The translations under genes were made by a program, and so were the position numbers. A stretch of DNA of 12,840 nucleotides. Source: UBA8437 sp003445035. GTDB taxonomy: Bacteria > Planctomycetota > Planctomycetia > Planctomycetales > Planctomycetaceae. Positions 6,610 to 12,840 of this stretch are shown here, in pieces (positions within the stretch are counted from its first letter, which is position 1; every line of letters begins with the position of its first letter). The stretch is from assembly GCA_937901285.1 (NCBI GenBank), contig CALCHI010000031.1, positions 1-12,840 of the forward strand. The letters run 5' to 3'. The notes beneath the pieces are model-generated. The model saw only the letters and a list, made by a program, of their open reading frames with translations. It searched no databases and was not told the origin of the DNA.

Positions 6610-8181
6610 TCAACGGCACCCCGGCCTGTCGGCGGCCGCATCCCCGGTGACAGGTTCCCGGTCGGCCTCGGGAACGGTCACCTCGTAGACGCTCACGTGA
6701 CGGTAGGGCGTCTCGAGAACCAGCACGCACATGGCGGCCAGGTAAAGCCGGCCGGCGATGTCGGCCTTCTCGGCCGCCTGCCCTCGAGGCTGGGCCGGAT
6801 GCCAACTGCCCCGCACATCGGCTCCTCTCCGGATGCTGCCGGTCCGGGCCTGGTGCGAGACGATCTCATCACGGACCGCACGGTACCAGTTCTCCCACTC
6901 GCCTCCCCCCATGTTGTGCAACACCTGTGCGGTGTAGTACCAGGCGTAGACGTTGCGTCGGCCGTCGTCCCAACGGGGCCTGTGCTGTTCGCCGAGCAGA
7001 AAACGGGTGCCGCTCTCCAGCGAGGGGTGCTCGCGCGGCCAGCCCAGCCACTGGCGACACAACAGGCCCTCGGCGGTCATCGCCCGCGAAACGTCAAAGT
7101 CCGGCTCGTAGCGGTATCGGGCTCCGTCCTGAACCTCGACGGAATCCAGGAAGTTGGAGGCCAATACGAAGGCCTGCTCGGGCACCTCGATGTTCGCAAT
7201 CCGGGCGGTGTGCAGCGCCATCAACGCCCATCCGGTCACCGACAGGTCGCCGCGGGTCATCGGGGTCTGGGGCTGGTATTTCCAGCCCCCCTGGGTCGGC
7301 TGCTGCGTCTTGACCAGGAAGTTGACGGCGTTGACGGCCGCCTGACGCGCCTTGCGGTCGGCCGTCAAGGCGACCGCCTCGCACAGGACGATTGTTCCCA
7401 TCGAATGCGCGTAGAAGGCCTCCTCGCGGCCGAACTCGTCGATGTCGAACAGGTTGCCGTCGCCGCGCTGCTGGCCGACCAGCCAGTTGATGCCCCGGGC
7501 CACCGTCTGCTGGTGGTCACCCCGGGTGGTGTGATCGAACCCGGCTCCCAGGAACGCCAGCAACGCCAGCGAGGTGGCACCGGTGTCGGTCCGGGCCGTC
7601 CGTCGACCGGCGTCCGGATATCCCTCGTGCAATCGCCAGTTCCCGGTCGGCTGCTGCTGCCTGGCGAACCAACCCAGCGCACTGCGGACCGCCAGGTCAC
7701 TCTTGCCGCCCTCGTCGATCTTCAGCATGTGCTTCCGCTTCAACTCGGGCTTGCGGTGGGCCAACCGGCCCGAGACGTCCACCGGCCGGACCGCCGGGCG
7801 GGTCGGCTTCAGTGGCATCGGGGTATCGGGAGGAGCCTGGGGGGGCATCGGAGCTGTGGGAGTCGCGTCGGGAACCGACGAGATCTTCACCGGGGCGCGA
7901 GCGGCCTGTTTCAGTTCAACCTCGCGGGCGGTCAGCCAGCGAAGATCAAGAGGTTCTTCGGGGCCCAGCGAATCGGTGTCGATCAGGAACCAGGTCAACA
8001 TCGTCAGGATCAGCACGTGCGTCGAGACGCTGACGACGGCCCCGAATCCGCCTCCCTTGAGACTGCGGCGAAGCCGCTCGAGTCCGGTGGACGGCTTGAT
8101 CGGGCCGACCACGCGGATCAACGACCGTCCTCGCCGTCGACGACGGGGCGGCCCAGCGGCAGCGGAACCCGATTCCGACAT
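6610..8181 (-). CDS. Membrane-anchored prenyltransferase/squalene-oxidase-repeat (alpha/alpha toroid) protein
   Basis: 523 residues. The N-terminus is very basic (RRRRRGR, 13-19). One membrane span (about 45-67) follows, then a Pro-rich linker (about 97-134), then a repeat domain to the C-terminus. Repeat helices recur with QW-like ends: QQQPTGNW (175-182), QQRGDGNLF (237-245) and QQPTQGGW (293-300). Inner-helix signatures appear as TDTGATSLALLAF (198-210), EEAFYAHSMGTIVLCEA, GDLSVTGWALMAL (311-323), SRAMTAEGLLC, NVYAWYYTAQVL (410-421) and ADIAGRLYLAAM. That makes six, as expected for a closed toroid. No DxDD cyclase motif or prenyltransferase zinc ligands are recognised, so an enzymatic role is doubtful. 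Similar anchored toroid proteins are common in planctomycetes and their function is unknown to me. The ATG at 8181 is chosen because earlier in-frame starts lie inside the preceding gene; AGGA lies shortly upstream. It is 62 bases after the ketosynthase-like gene and 128 before murC. Confidence 0.82.
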   Translation of the reverse strand: MSESGSAAAGPPRRRRRGRSLIRVVGPIKPSTGLERLRRSLKGGGFGAVVSVSTHVLILTMLTWFLIDTDSLGPEEPLDLRWLTAREVELKQAARAPVKISSVPDATPTAPMPPQAPPDTPMPLKPTRPAVRPVDVSGRLAHRKPELKRKHMLKIDEGGKSDLAVRSALGWFARQQQPTGNWRLHEGYPDAGRRTARTDTGATSLALLAFLGAGFDHTTRGDHQQTVARGINWLVGQQRGDGNLFDIDEFGREEAFYAHSMGTIVLCEAVALTADRKARQAAVNAVNFLVKTQQPTQGGWKYQPQTPMTRGDLSVTGWALMALHTARIANIEVPEQAFVLASNFLDSVEVQDGARYRYEPDFDVSRAMTAEGLLCRQWLGWPREHPSLESGTRFLLGEQHRPRWDDGRRNVYAWYYTAQVLHNMGGGEWENWYRAVRDEIVSHQARTGSIRRGADVRGSWHPAQPRGQAAEKADIAGRLYLAAMCVLVLETPYRHVSVYEVTVPEADREPVTGDAAADRPGCR

Positions 8182-8243
8182 CTCGCTCGTCCTGGCCCTC
8201 TGGTTCAACCCACAGCCCACCCGACTGACCGATGGTATACCGC

Positions 8244-9530
8244 TCAGCCTGCCCGAACCACCACCGCAGCACTCTGGCCAAACTCGGTACGGTTGCACGA
8301 GATCGCCAACCGACCGGCGACCGTCCGGGATGTCCCTTCGACGATATCCAGCCGACAGCCTGGATCAGCCGTGCGAAAACCGAGCGTGTGCGGAACAAGT
8401 TGGTGGCGGAGCGACAACAGGCAGCCGGCCAACTCGACCGCACCGCTTCCGGCGTCCGAGTGCCCCAGGTAACCGGCCAGCGCCGTCACCGGCACCCCGG
8501 CGGCCGCCGATCCCAGGGCCTGCTGGATCGCCCGGGCCTCGACAGCATCATCCTCCGGCAACCCCGTGGCCCCGGCGTTGAGATGTCCCAATTCGGCCGG
8601 TTCGATCCCGGCATCGGCCACCGCCGCGGCAATCGCGTTGACCAGTCCTGCGCCAACCGACCCGCCATCGCAGCCCGCCCCGCAACCAATCACTTCGGCA
8701 TAGACCCGAGCCCCTCGCTGCCTGGCAGCATCGTTTCTCTCGATCACGAACGCCGCGGCCCCCTCGCCCGGCACCGAGCCGTCCCGATCGACGTCGAACG
8801 GACGACAGGCTTCGGAGGGCCTGTCATTCTGCCGCGAGAGCGTCCGCGAGAGATTCACCTTGATCAAATCCACCGGGTGAACCAGGGATCCCGCGGCCCC
8901 GACCAGCATGCAATCGGCCGCCCCCCGCTCAATCACCCGAACCCCCTCAGCCAGCGCGAGCAGCGCCGACGTGTCACGGGACGTGATCGTGTTGTTGGGT
9001 CCGCGGGCGTCCATGCCGATCGACACGTGGCAGGCCGTCATGTTGGGCAACCGCTTCAGCAGCCACATCGGGGCGATCCGTCCGAGGTTGTCCTCACCCC
9101 AGCGTGTCCATGCGAACTCGTCTCCGTGATCGCCGGTGGACCCGGTGTCCCGGACCGCGTCCGGGAAATCGCTGAGCAGGCTCGAGATCCGACCGGCTCC
9201 GAACGACACTCCGACACGTTCGGGATCCAGGTCGCCGCGACCCAGCCTCGCATCGTCGATGGCCAATCGACTGGCTGCCACGCCCAACTGGATGTCCCGC
9301 GACATCACCTTCAGCAGCTTCCGTGTCGGAAGGAATTCGAGCGGATCGAATTCGGGGATTTCGGCGGCCAGCCGCGAGGGCAGGGAGCCAACCGGCAGCG
9401 AGACGAGTTCGTCGATGCCACCGCGGCCCGCAACCAAACTCTCCCAGAACGGCTCGTGGCCCACCCCGATCGGCGAGACCACCCCGACACCGGTGATCAC
9501 GACACGGGCCGCATCATCGCCGGAAGCCAT
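8244..9530 (-). CDS. Beta-ketoacyl-synthase-fold protein lacking the catalytic Cys, one His and the Lys
   Basis: 428 residues, the length of FabF. The whole thiolase-like fold can be followed: VVITGVGVVSPIG (10-22), PNMTACHVSI (162-171), RPFDVDRDGSVPGEGAAAFV (243-262), then the C-terminal half. Aligning GPNNTITSRDTSA (177-189) with the FabF stretch GP-x6-TAC-TSG places D186 on the nucleophilic cysteine. The first catalytic His (NAHGTST) becomes Gly (LNAGATG, G320) and the active-site Lys becomes Ala. Only the second His survives (LGHSDAGSGAVE, H357), and the final GFGGTN loop is also lost. Normal Claisen condensation is therefore unlikely. A chain-length-factor-like partner, a decarboxylase or a binding protein are alternatives. 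The ATG at 9530 is chosen because the frame upstream runs antisense through the tRNA. Its promoter is at 9588-9616. No acyl-carrier protein or active ketosynthase lies nearby. Confidence 0.85.
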   Translation of the reverse strand: MASGDDAARVVITGVGVVSPIGVGHEPFWESLVAGRGGIDELVSLPVGSLPSRLAAEIPEFDPLEFLPTRKLLKVMSRDIQLGVAASRLAIDDARLGRGDLDPERVGVSFGAGRISSLLSDFPDAVRDTGSTGDHGDEFAWTRWGEDNLGRIAPMWLLKRLPNMTACHVSIGMDARGPNNTITSRDTSALLALAEGVRVIERGAADCMLVGAAGSLVHPVDLIKVNLSRTLSRQNDRPSEACRPFDVDRDGSVPGEGAAAFVIERNDAARQRGARVYAEVIGCGAGCDGGSVGAGLVNAIAAAVADAGIEPAELGHLNAGATGLPEDDAVEARAIQQALGSAAAGVPVTALAGYLGHSDAGSGAVELAGCLLSLRHQLVPHTLGFRTADPGCRLDIVEGTSRTVAGRLAISCNRTEFGQSAAVVVRAG

Positions 9531-9587
9531 TTGGAGCCCTTGGGGCAGAGAGTCGAGAGCAAAGATCCTGAACGCAGGAAGCGGCCA

Positions 9588-9616
9588 ATTTTGAGAGTCG
9601 ATTCGGGCGGTGTCAA
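9588..9616 (-). promoter_or_regulatory. Sigma70-like promoter for the ketosynthase-like gene
   Basis: Minus strand: perfect -35 TTGACA (9611-9616), 17-base spacer, -10 CAAAAT (9588-9593, four of six consensus bases). The start point near 9581 gives a leader of about 50 nt. The next same-strand genes, down to ftsQ, show no comparable promoter, so it may drive the longer cluster. Confidence 0.6.
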
Positions 9617-9657
9617 CTGCGGGCCGCAGATGACGAAATCGACTCCGTTTCGAGCAT

Positions 9658-9685
9658 TTGAGTGGACCCGCCCTGCGACTAGAAT
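9658..9685 (+). promoter_or_regulatory. Promoter of the tRNA-Leu gene
   Basis: Plus strand: -35 TTGAGT (9658-9663), 16-base spacer, -10 TAGAAT (9680-9685, five of six consensus bases). Transcription would start near 9692, only about six bases before the mature tRNA 5' end at 9698. Confidence 0.6.
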
Positions 9686-9697
9686 CAAACGTACTCG

Positions 9698-9781
9698 GCG
9701 AGAGTGGCGGAATTGGCAGACGCGCCAGATTTAGGATCTGGTTCCCTACTGGGATTGGGGGTTCGAGTCCCCCCTCTCGCA
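9698..9781 (+). tRNA. tRNA-Leu (anticodon UAG)
   Basis: An 84-nt class II tRNA. The acceptor stem is GCGAGAG (9698-9704) with CTCTCGC (9774-9780), discriminator A at 9781. The anticodon stem is CCAGA/TCTGG (9725-9729, 9737-9741) with loop TTTAGGA, giving anticodon TAG at 9732-9734, which reads CUA and other CUN leucine codons. A 15-base variable arm with a CCC/GGG stem marks it as leucine class. The T arm is GGGGG-TTCGAGT-CCCCC. The 3' CCA is not encoded (the next bases are CTG), so it must be added by nucleotidyltransferase. Confidence 0.97.
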
Positions 9782-9809
9782 CTGTGGAGACAACATCCCG
9801 GCGTCGCCA

Positions 9810-9835
9810 GCCTGCTCGACCGCGACACGGCAGGC
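9810..9835. terminator. Candidate bidirectional terminator hairpin between tRNA-Leu and mscS
   Basis: GCCTGC (9810-9815) and GCAGGC (9830-9835) form a perfect 6-bp stem around a 14-base loop, midway between the end of the tRNA and the convergent stop of the mechanosensitive channel gene. No T-run follows on either strand, so assignment rests on position only. Confidence 0.3.
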
Positions 9836-9849
9836 GAGAAGGCAACCGT

Positions 9850-10737
9850 TCAGGCCGCCTCGGCGTTGTGCACGTGCACGTCCCGGCTGGGGAACGGGAA
9901 CGTGAAACCACGCTCGTCGAAACCGAGCTTGATCTTCTCCGTCAGGCTCCACTTCACTTCCCAGTACTCGCTGCTGGGCACCCACGGTCGCACGATAAAG
10001 TTGATGCTGCTGTCACCCAGTTCGTGAACCCGCACGATCGGCTCGGGATCCTCGAGAATTTCCTCTTCGGTCTGAAGCACCTCCTCGAGGAACTGTTTCA
10101 CCGCGGACAGGTCGTCGTCGTATCCACAGCCGATCACGAGATCGATCCGGCGGGTGTTCTTGGCCGAGAAGTTGGTGATCGTGTCGCCGGTGATCATGGA
10201 ATTGGGAACGATGATCTGCTTGTTGTCGCCGGTCCGCATCATCGTGTGGAAGATCTGGATTTCCTCGACGACTCCCGCCGTGCCTCCCGCCTCGGCATAA
10301 TCGCCCACACGGATTGGCTTGAAGAGAATGATCATCACGCCGGCGGCGAAGTTCGACAGGGACCCCTGCAGGGCCAGCCCGACCGCCAGCCCACTGGCGG
10401 CAATCAGGGCTGCGAAGCTGGTCGTGTCGATTCCGACCTGGTCAATCGCGGCCACGATGATCATCACCAGCATCGCCCAGTACGCCATGTTGCTGACGAA
10501 CTTGACCAGCGTCTCGTCAACCCGGGCCCGCGTGGTCAGCTTCTCGATGATCCTCGTCACCAACTTGGCGGCCCAGCGACCGATCACCAGGATCATAATC
10601 GCCGCAAGGAAATTCCACAGCAGGTCGGAACCATTCTCGCCCAGGTAATGCTCCACGCCGTGGAAAAATACATTCAAGCCAGCGGGCTCTGTGGTGGTCT
10701 CTGGTGACTGGGCCAGGATCTGGAACAGATGGAGCAT
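9850..10737 (-). CDS. mscS: Small-conductance mechanosensitive channel (MscS family)
   Basis: 295 residues, close to the 286 of E. coli MscS. A heptameric inner-membrane channel of this family opens under membrane tension to release solutes on osmotic downshock. Membrane spans lie at about 40-58 (TM1), 83-104 (TM2) and 108-140 (TM3). TM3 has the pore pattern of packed Gly and Ala (GLAVGLALQGSLSNFAAGV, 116-134), and FKPIRVGDY (139-147) follows. The cytoplasmic beta domain shows the family's PNS turn (IIVPNS, 175-180), and the protein ends with the typical FPSRDVHV (282-289). The ATG at 10737 opens the frame with only a weak ribosome site. It converges on the tRNA gene and diverges from the DUF1501 genes. 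The promoter is at 10796-10823. It is a standalone gene with no obvious tie to the cell-wall cluster. Confidence 0.95.
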   Translation of the reverse strand: MLHLFQILAQSPETTTEPAGLNVFFHGVEHYLGENGSDLLWNFLAAIMILVIGRWAAKLVTRIIEKLTTRARVDETLVKFVSNMAYWAMLVMIIVAAIDQVGIDTTSFAALIAASGLAVGLALQGSLSNFAAGVMIILFKPIRVGDYAEAGGTAGVVEEIQIFHTMMRTGDNKQIIVPNSMITGDTITNFSAKNTRRIDLVIGCGYDDDLSAVKQFLEEVLQTEEEILEDPEPIVRVHELGDSSINFIVRPWVPSSEYWEVKWSLTEKIKLGFDERGFTFPFPSRDVHVHNAEAA

Positions 10738-10795
10738 GCCGATGATCTCGTTGAAACTACCGTCGAGGCGGGGTTCGGTCCCGGTTCACCGCGGA

Positions 10796-10823
10796 ATTTT
10801 GGGAACAGTTGACAACGTGTCAA
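10796..10823 (-). promoter_or_regulatory. Promoter of mscS with an inverted repeat over its -35 box
   Basis: Minus strand: -35 TTGACA (10818-10823), 16-base spacer, -10 CAAAAT (10796-10801). TTGACA and TGTCAA form a perfect 6-bp inverted repeat with a 3-base centre (10809-10823), so the -35 box lies inside a potential operator. The leader would be about 50 nt. Confidence 0.5.
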
Positions 10824-11020
10824 GGCGACTTGGCCGCCCGATCACGGTACGACCGCGACAGTTTTGTCTGGACTCCGACTCGCTCACCTGCCGATGCGCA
10901 AAAGGGCGCCGTTGAGACAACACATCGGGCGTGTCCGATGTTGCAAATCCCTCGGAAACGTGGGATCCTTGGAGTCAGCACTGCCCGGGGATTCGGGCGA
11001 AACAGCTCAGGGAGTGGACC
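10824..11020 (+). other. Leader region of the DUF1501 genes; no convincing promoter seen
   Basis: This is the plus-strand half of the divergent spacer. I found no good -35/-10 pair; the best, TTGCAA with GATCCT (10941-10969), is poor. There are two small hairpins: CATCGG/CCGATG, extended past a 2-base bulge by CAA/TTG (10918-10943), and GCCCG/CGGGC (10983-10998). The second sits just before the ribosome site GGGAG at 11010-11014. Confidence 0.35.
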
Positions 11021-12427
11021 ATGTTGACGTTCTGGGATCGGTCGATCCGGCACTGCGACGGGGTACCCCGTCGCCAGTTTCTGTCAGCTGGAGCCGCCGG
11101 TTTCGGCGGGCTGACGTTGGCCAATCTGCTGCGTGCCGAGAACGCCTCCGGAATCGGGTCCTCCCACAAGGCGATCATCAACATCCATCTCGACGGCGGC
11201 CCGCCGCAGATGGACACCATCGACATGAAGCCGCACGCTCCGGCGGGGGTTCGTGGCGAGTTCCTGCCGATCCAGACCAACCTGCCCGGGTTCCAGATCT
11301 GCGAACTGTTCCCGAAGATGGCAGCGATGGCCGACCGGTTCTCCTACATCCGATCACTGGTCGGCTCGGCCGGTCGCCACGATGCCTTCCAGTGCCAGAG
11401 TGGCTTTGGCCCCAATGACCTCCAGTCACTGGGCGGCCGTCCGGCGATGGGCTGCGTGATCAACAAGCTGCTGGGTTCGACCGAGGACACGGCGCCGACG
11501 TTCGTCGACCTGATGCAGGGCCGTCCGCTGGTCCGCAACAGTGGACGTCCGGGATTCCTCGGCCCCTCCTACGGCCCCTTCCGCCCCGATCTCTCGAAGA
11601 TCTTCGCCCGCGAACTGGAAACGGGCATGAAGGGCGAGTTGGCCAGGCTGGGCAACAACCACACCACCAGCCTCACGCTCAACCCCGACCTCCCGCTGGG
11701 ACGCATCCGTTCGCGACGCCAGTTGCTGGCCGGACTCGACCGCATCAAGAGGGACGTCGATGCCAGTGGCATGATGGAAGCGATGGACCGTTTCACCCAG
11801 CAGGCCGTCGGTATTCTCACCTCCGGCCGCTTCGCCGAAGCCCTGGACTTCAGCAACGAGCCGACCGAAGTGGTCGCACGCTACCAGGCTCCGGCGGACA
11901 AGATCGAGCGATTCGTGACCAGCGAGAGTCCTGAAGGTTCGATGAAACTGCTTTTGGCCCGGCGGTTGATCGAGGCCGGGGTCCGCGTGGTCAGCCTGAC
12001 GATCAGCGACTTCGATACGCACTCGAAGAACTTCCCGCGAATGCGACAGATGGCTCCGATCATCGACCAGGGCCTGACCGCACTGGTGGATGACCTCGAC
12101 GAGCGAGGCATGCTCGATGACGTCACGATCGTCGCCTGGGGCGAGTTCGGACGAACACCACAGATCAACAAGAACGGCGGCCGTGACCACTGGCCGCGGG
12201 TCAGCCCGGCGTTCATTGTCGGAGGCGGCTGCCAGTCCGGTCAGGTGATTGGCAACACCGACCGCCTGGCGGGGTCCCCCACCGAGCGTCCGGTCCACTT
12301 CAAGGATGTCTTTGCCACGCTCTACCACAACCTCGGAATCGACGCGTCAAAGACGACCATCGACGATACCCGCGGCCGTCCGCAGTACCTGCTGGACGAC
12401 GGCGAACCGATCCGTGAGCTGGTCTAA
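11021..12427 (+). CDS. DUF1501 family protein with twin-arginine signal
   Basis: 468 residues. The N-terminus carries a twin-arginine leader, PRRQFLSAGAAGFGGLTLA (16-34), so the protein is probably exported folded. The remainder is a typical DUF1501 protein, with an alkaline-phosphatase/sulfatase-like fold. Visible signatures are INIHLDGGPPQMDTID near the N-terminus, SDFDTHSKNF, and WGEFGRTPQINKNGGRDHWP towards the C-terminus, the His/Asp/Glu-rich parts that define the family. The biochemical role of the family is not established. In planctomycetes these genes often neighbour DUF1549/DUF1553 cytochrome-like genes or sulfatases, but here another DUF1501 gene follows. The ATG at 11021 is chosen because GGGAG lies about six bases upstream and the Tat leader starts there. 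A GTG at 10931 would add 30 residues that spoil it. It ends in TAA. Confidence 0.92.
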   Translation: MLTFWDRSIRHCDGVPRRQFLSAGAAGFGGLTLANLLRAENASGIGSSHKAIINIHLDGGPPQMDTIDMKPHAPAGVRGEFLPIQTNLPGFQICELFPKMAAMADRFSYIRSLVGSAGRHDAFQCQSGFGPNDLQSLGGRPAMGCVINKLLGSTEDTAPTFVDLMQGRPLVRNSGRPGFLGPSYGPFRPDLSKIFARELETGMKGELARLGNNHTTSLTLNPDLPLGRIRSRRQLLAGLDRIKRDVDASGMMEAMDRFTQQAVGILTSGRFAEALDFSNEPTEVVARYQAPADKIERFVTSESPEGSMKLLLARRLIEAGVRVVSLTISDFDTHSKNFPRMRQMAPIIDQGLTALVDDLDERGMLDDVTIVAWGEFGRTPQINKNGGRDHWPRVSPAFIVGGGCQSGQVIGNTDRLAGSPTERPVHFKDVFATLYHNLGIDASKTTIDDTRGRPQYLLDDGEPIRELV

Positions 12428-12466
12428 GCGGTTGTGTACGGGCGCGTGTCCCTGACGGGCAACCGC
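12428..12466 (+). repeat. Inverted repeat between the two DUF1501 genes
   Basis: GCGGTTG (12428-12434), immediately after the stop codon, pairs perfectly with CAACCGC (12460-12466). A smaller GGG/CCC stem lies inside the 25-base loop. No T-run follows. It sits just before the GGAGAG ribosome site of the next gene, so it could tune mRNA stability or translation of the downstream cistron rather than terminate transcription. Confidence 0.4.
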
Positions 12467-12479
12467 CTGGAGAGTGGTC

Positions 12480-12840
12480 ATGCTGAGCATCCTGGAACAC
12501 CAATCCGGTTCGCAACGGTCGATCTCGCGTCGCGAATTGCTCAACATCGGCAGCCTCGGACTCGGCGGACTCACGCTGCCCACCCTGCTGTCCGGACGCG
12601 CCCACGCCGGCACCGGCAAAAACGTCCTCTCGGGCAAGAGCGTGATCTTCCTGTTCCAGCAGGGCGGCCCGAGCCAGTTCGAAACGTTCGATCCCAAGCC
12701 GGACGCTCCGGGTGGCATCCGCACGGTCAACGGCACGATCCAGACCAGCCTGCCGGGGGTTTTCTTCGGGGGGACAATGAGCCGGCTGGCCCGGCACGCC
12801 GACAAGCTGACCGTCGTCCGCAGCTACCAGACCAACAACG
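12480..12840 (+). CDS. Second DUF1501 family protein, N-terminal part (runs off the right edge)
   Basis: The first 120 residues are visible. A twin-arginine leader, SRRELLNIGSLGLGGLTLP (16-34), has its two arginines at the same residue numbers (17-18) as in the preceding protein, and a possible cleavage site AHA near residue 50. The start of the DUF1501 domain follows: VIFLFQQGGPSQFETFDPKP, then APGGIR, then a conserved R-S-Y where the neighbour has R-S-L. GGAGAG about seven bases upstream supports the ATG at 12480. It lies 52 bases after the first DUF1501 gene on the same strand, so the two are probably co-transcribed. The sequences differ enough that a recent duplication is unlikely. The catalytic-looking C-terminal part is outside the window. 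Confidence 0.9.
   Translation, partial: MLSILEHQSGSQRSISRRELLNIGSLGLGGLTLPTLLSGRAHAGTGKNVLSGKSVIFLFQQGGPSQFETFDPKPDAPGGIRTVNGTIQTSLPGVFFGGTMSRLARHADKLTVVRSYQTNN

Noticed and set aside
6482..6805. Upstream extension of the murC frame giving a 633-residue protein
   Set aside because: The extra part overlaps the toroid-protein gene in another frame and is low-complexity Arg/Gly sequence; MurC motifs begin far downstream.
6502..8472. 656-codon open frame on the plus strand, and similar long plus-strand frames at 471-1601, 2952-3953 and 8232-9734
   Set aside because: They lie antisense to well-identified genes, are rich in Arg, Pro, His and Gln without any family motif, and cross gene boundaries. 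They are shadows caused by high GC at third codon positions.
9732..9760. Idea that the UAG-anticodon tRNA could suppress the amber codon at 1758-1760
   Set aside because: Anticodon UAG pairs with CUA leucine codons, not with the codon UAG. It is an ordinary tRNA-Leu.
9698..9850. tRNA-Leu as an integration site for a mobile element
   Set aside because: No integrase, no repeated copy of the tRNA 3' end and no change in coding style were seen on either side within the window.
9531..9911. Upstream extension of the ketosynthase-like frame
   Set aside because: It would run antisense through the tRNA-Leu gene and into the 3' end of mscS, and includes no ketosynthase sequence. The family start motif follows the ATG at 9530.
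10931..11020. GTG start 30 codons before the first DUF1501 gene
   Set aside because: The ATG at 11021 has a good ribosome site and begins a normal twin-arginine leader; the extension would push the arginines too far inside.
10824..11020. Promoter for the DUF1501 genes
   Set aside because: Candidate boxes such as TTGCAA/GATCCT match the consensus poorly; not strong enough to list as a promoter.

Overview
The window is GC-rich, densely coded chromosomal DNA that most resembles a planctomycete. The main reasons are two consecutive DUF1501 proteins with twin-arginine leaders, a family greatly expanded in Planctomycetes and relatives; a membrane-anchored Hanks-type kinase; a membrane-anchored prenyltransferase/squalene-oxidase-repeat protein; and a cell-wall gene block that ends at a divergent ftsQ with no ftsA or ftsZ after it. 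No genus can be named from the sequence alone. No insertion sequence, CRISPR array, integrase or phage gene was seen.

Layout. From about 9.5 kb down to position 1 everything reads on the minus strand. In transcription order it is: a degenerate beta-ketoacyl-synthase-like protein (8244-9530), a toroid-repeat membrane protein (6610-8181), murC (4904-6481), murB (4042-4920), ddl (3015-4025), an ftsQ-like gene (1975-2910), a small ORF broken by an in-frame amber codon (1578-1880), and a Ser/Thr kinase that runs off the left edge (1-1415). murC and murB overlap, and murB and ddl are 16 bases apart, so these three form a tight translational unit. Larger gaps (62-128 bases, some with hairpins) separate the others. 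The small ORF and the kinase each have a good sigma70-like promoter of their own. A tRNA-Leu(UAG) gene with its own promoter lies on the plus strand at 9698-9781. It faces an mscS-type channel gene (9850-10737, minus). A 283-base divergent spacer then leads into two plus-strand DUF1501 genes (11021-12427, and 12480 to the right edge).

How the genes fit together. MurC, MurB and Ddl are consecutive peptidoglycan precursor enzymes: UDP-MurNAc formation, L-Ala addition and D-Ala-D-Ala synthesis. FtsQ is a septal-wall protein, and the membrane-anchored kinase beside it is a plausible envelope regulator. The two genes upstream of murC lie on the same strand and may be co-transcribed with it. One is a ketosynthase fold whose nucleophilic Cys, first His and Lys are all replaced. 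The other is an apparently non-catalytic alpha/alpha-toroid on a membrane anchor. This pair is the least explained part of the window. The short genes at the end of the cluster carry several inverted repeats in their promoters and leaders.

No gene-free stretch exceeds 300 bases if the amber-interrupted ORF is counted. Functions come from motif recognition and by-eye alignment to known families. No database search was run.
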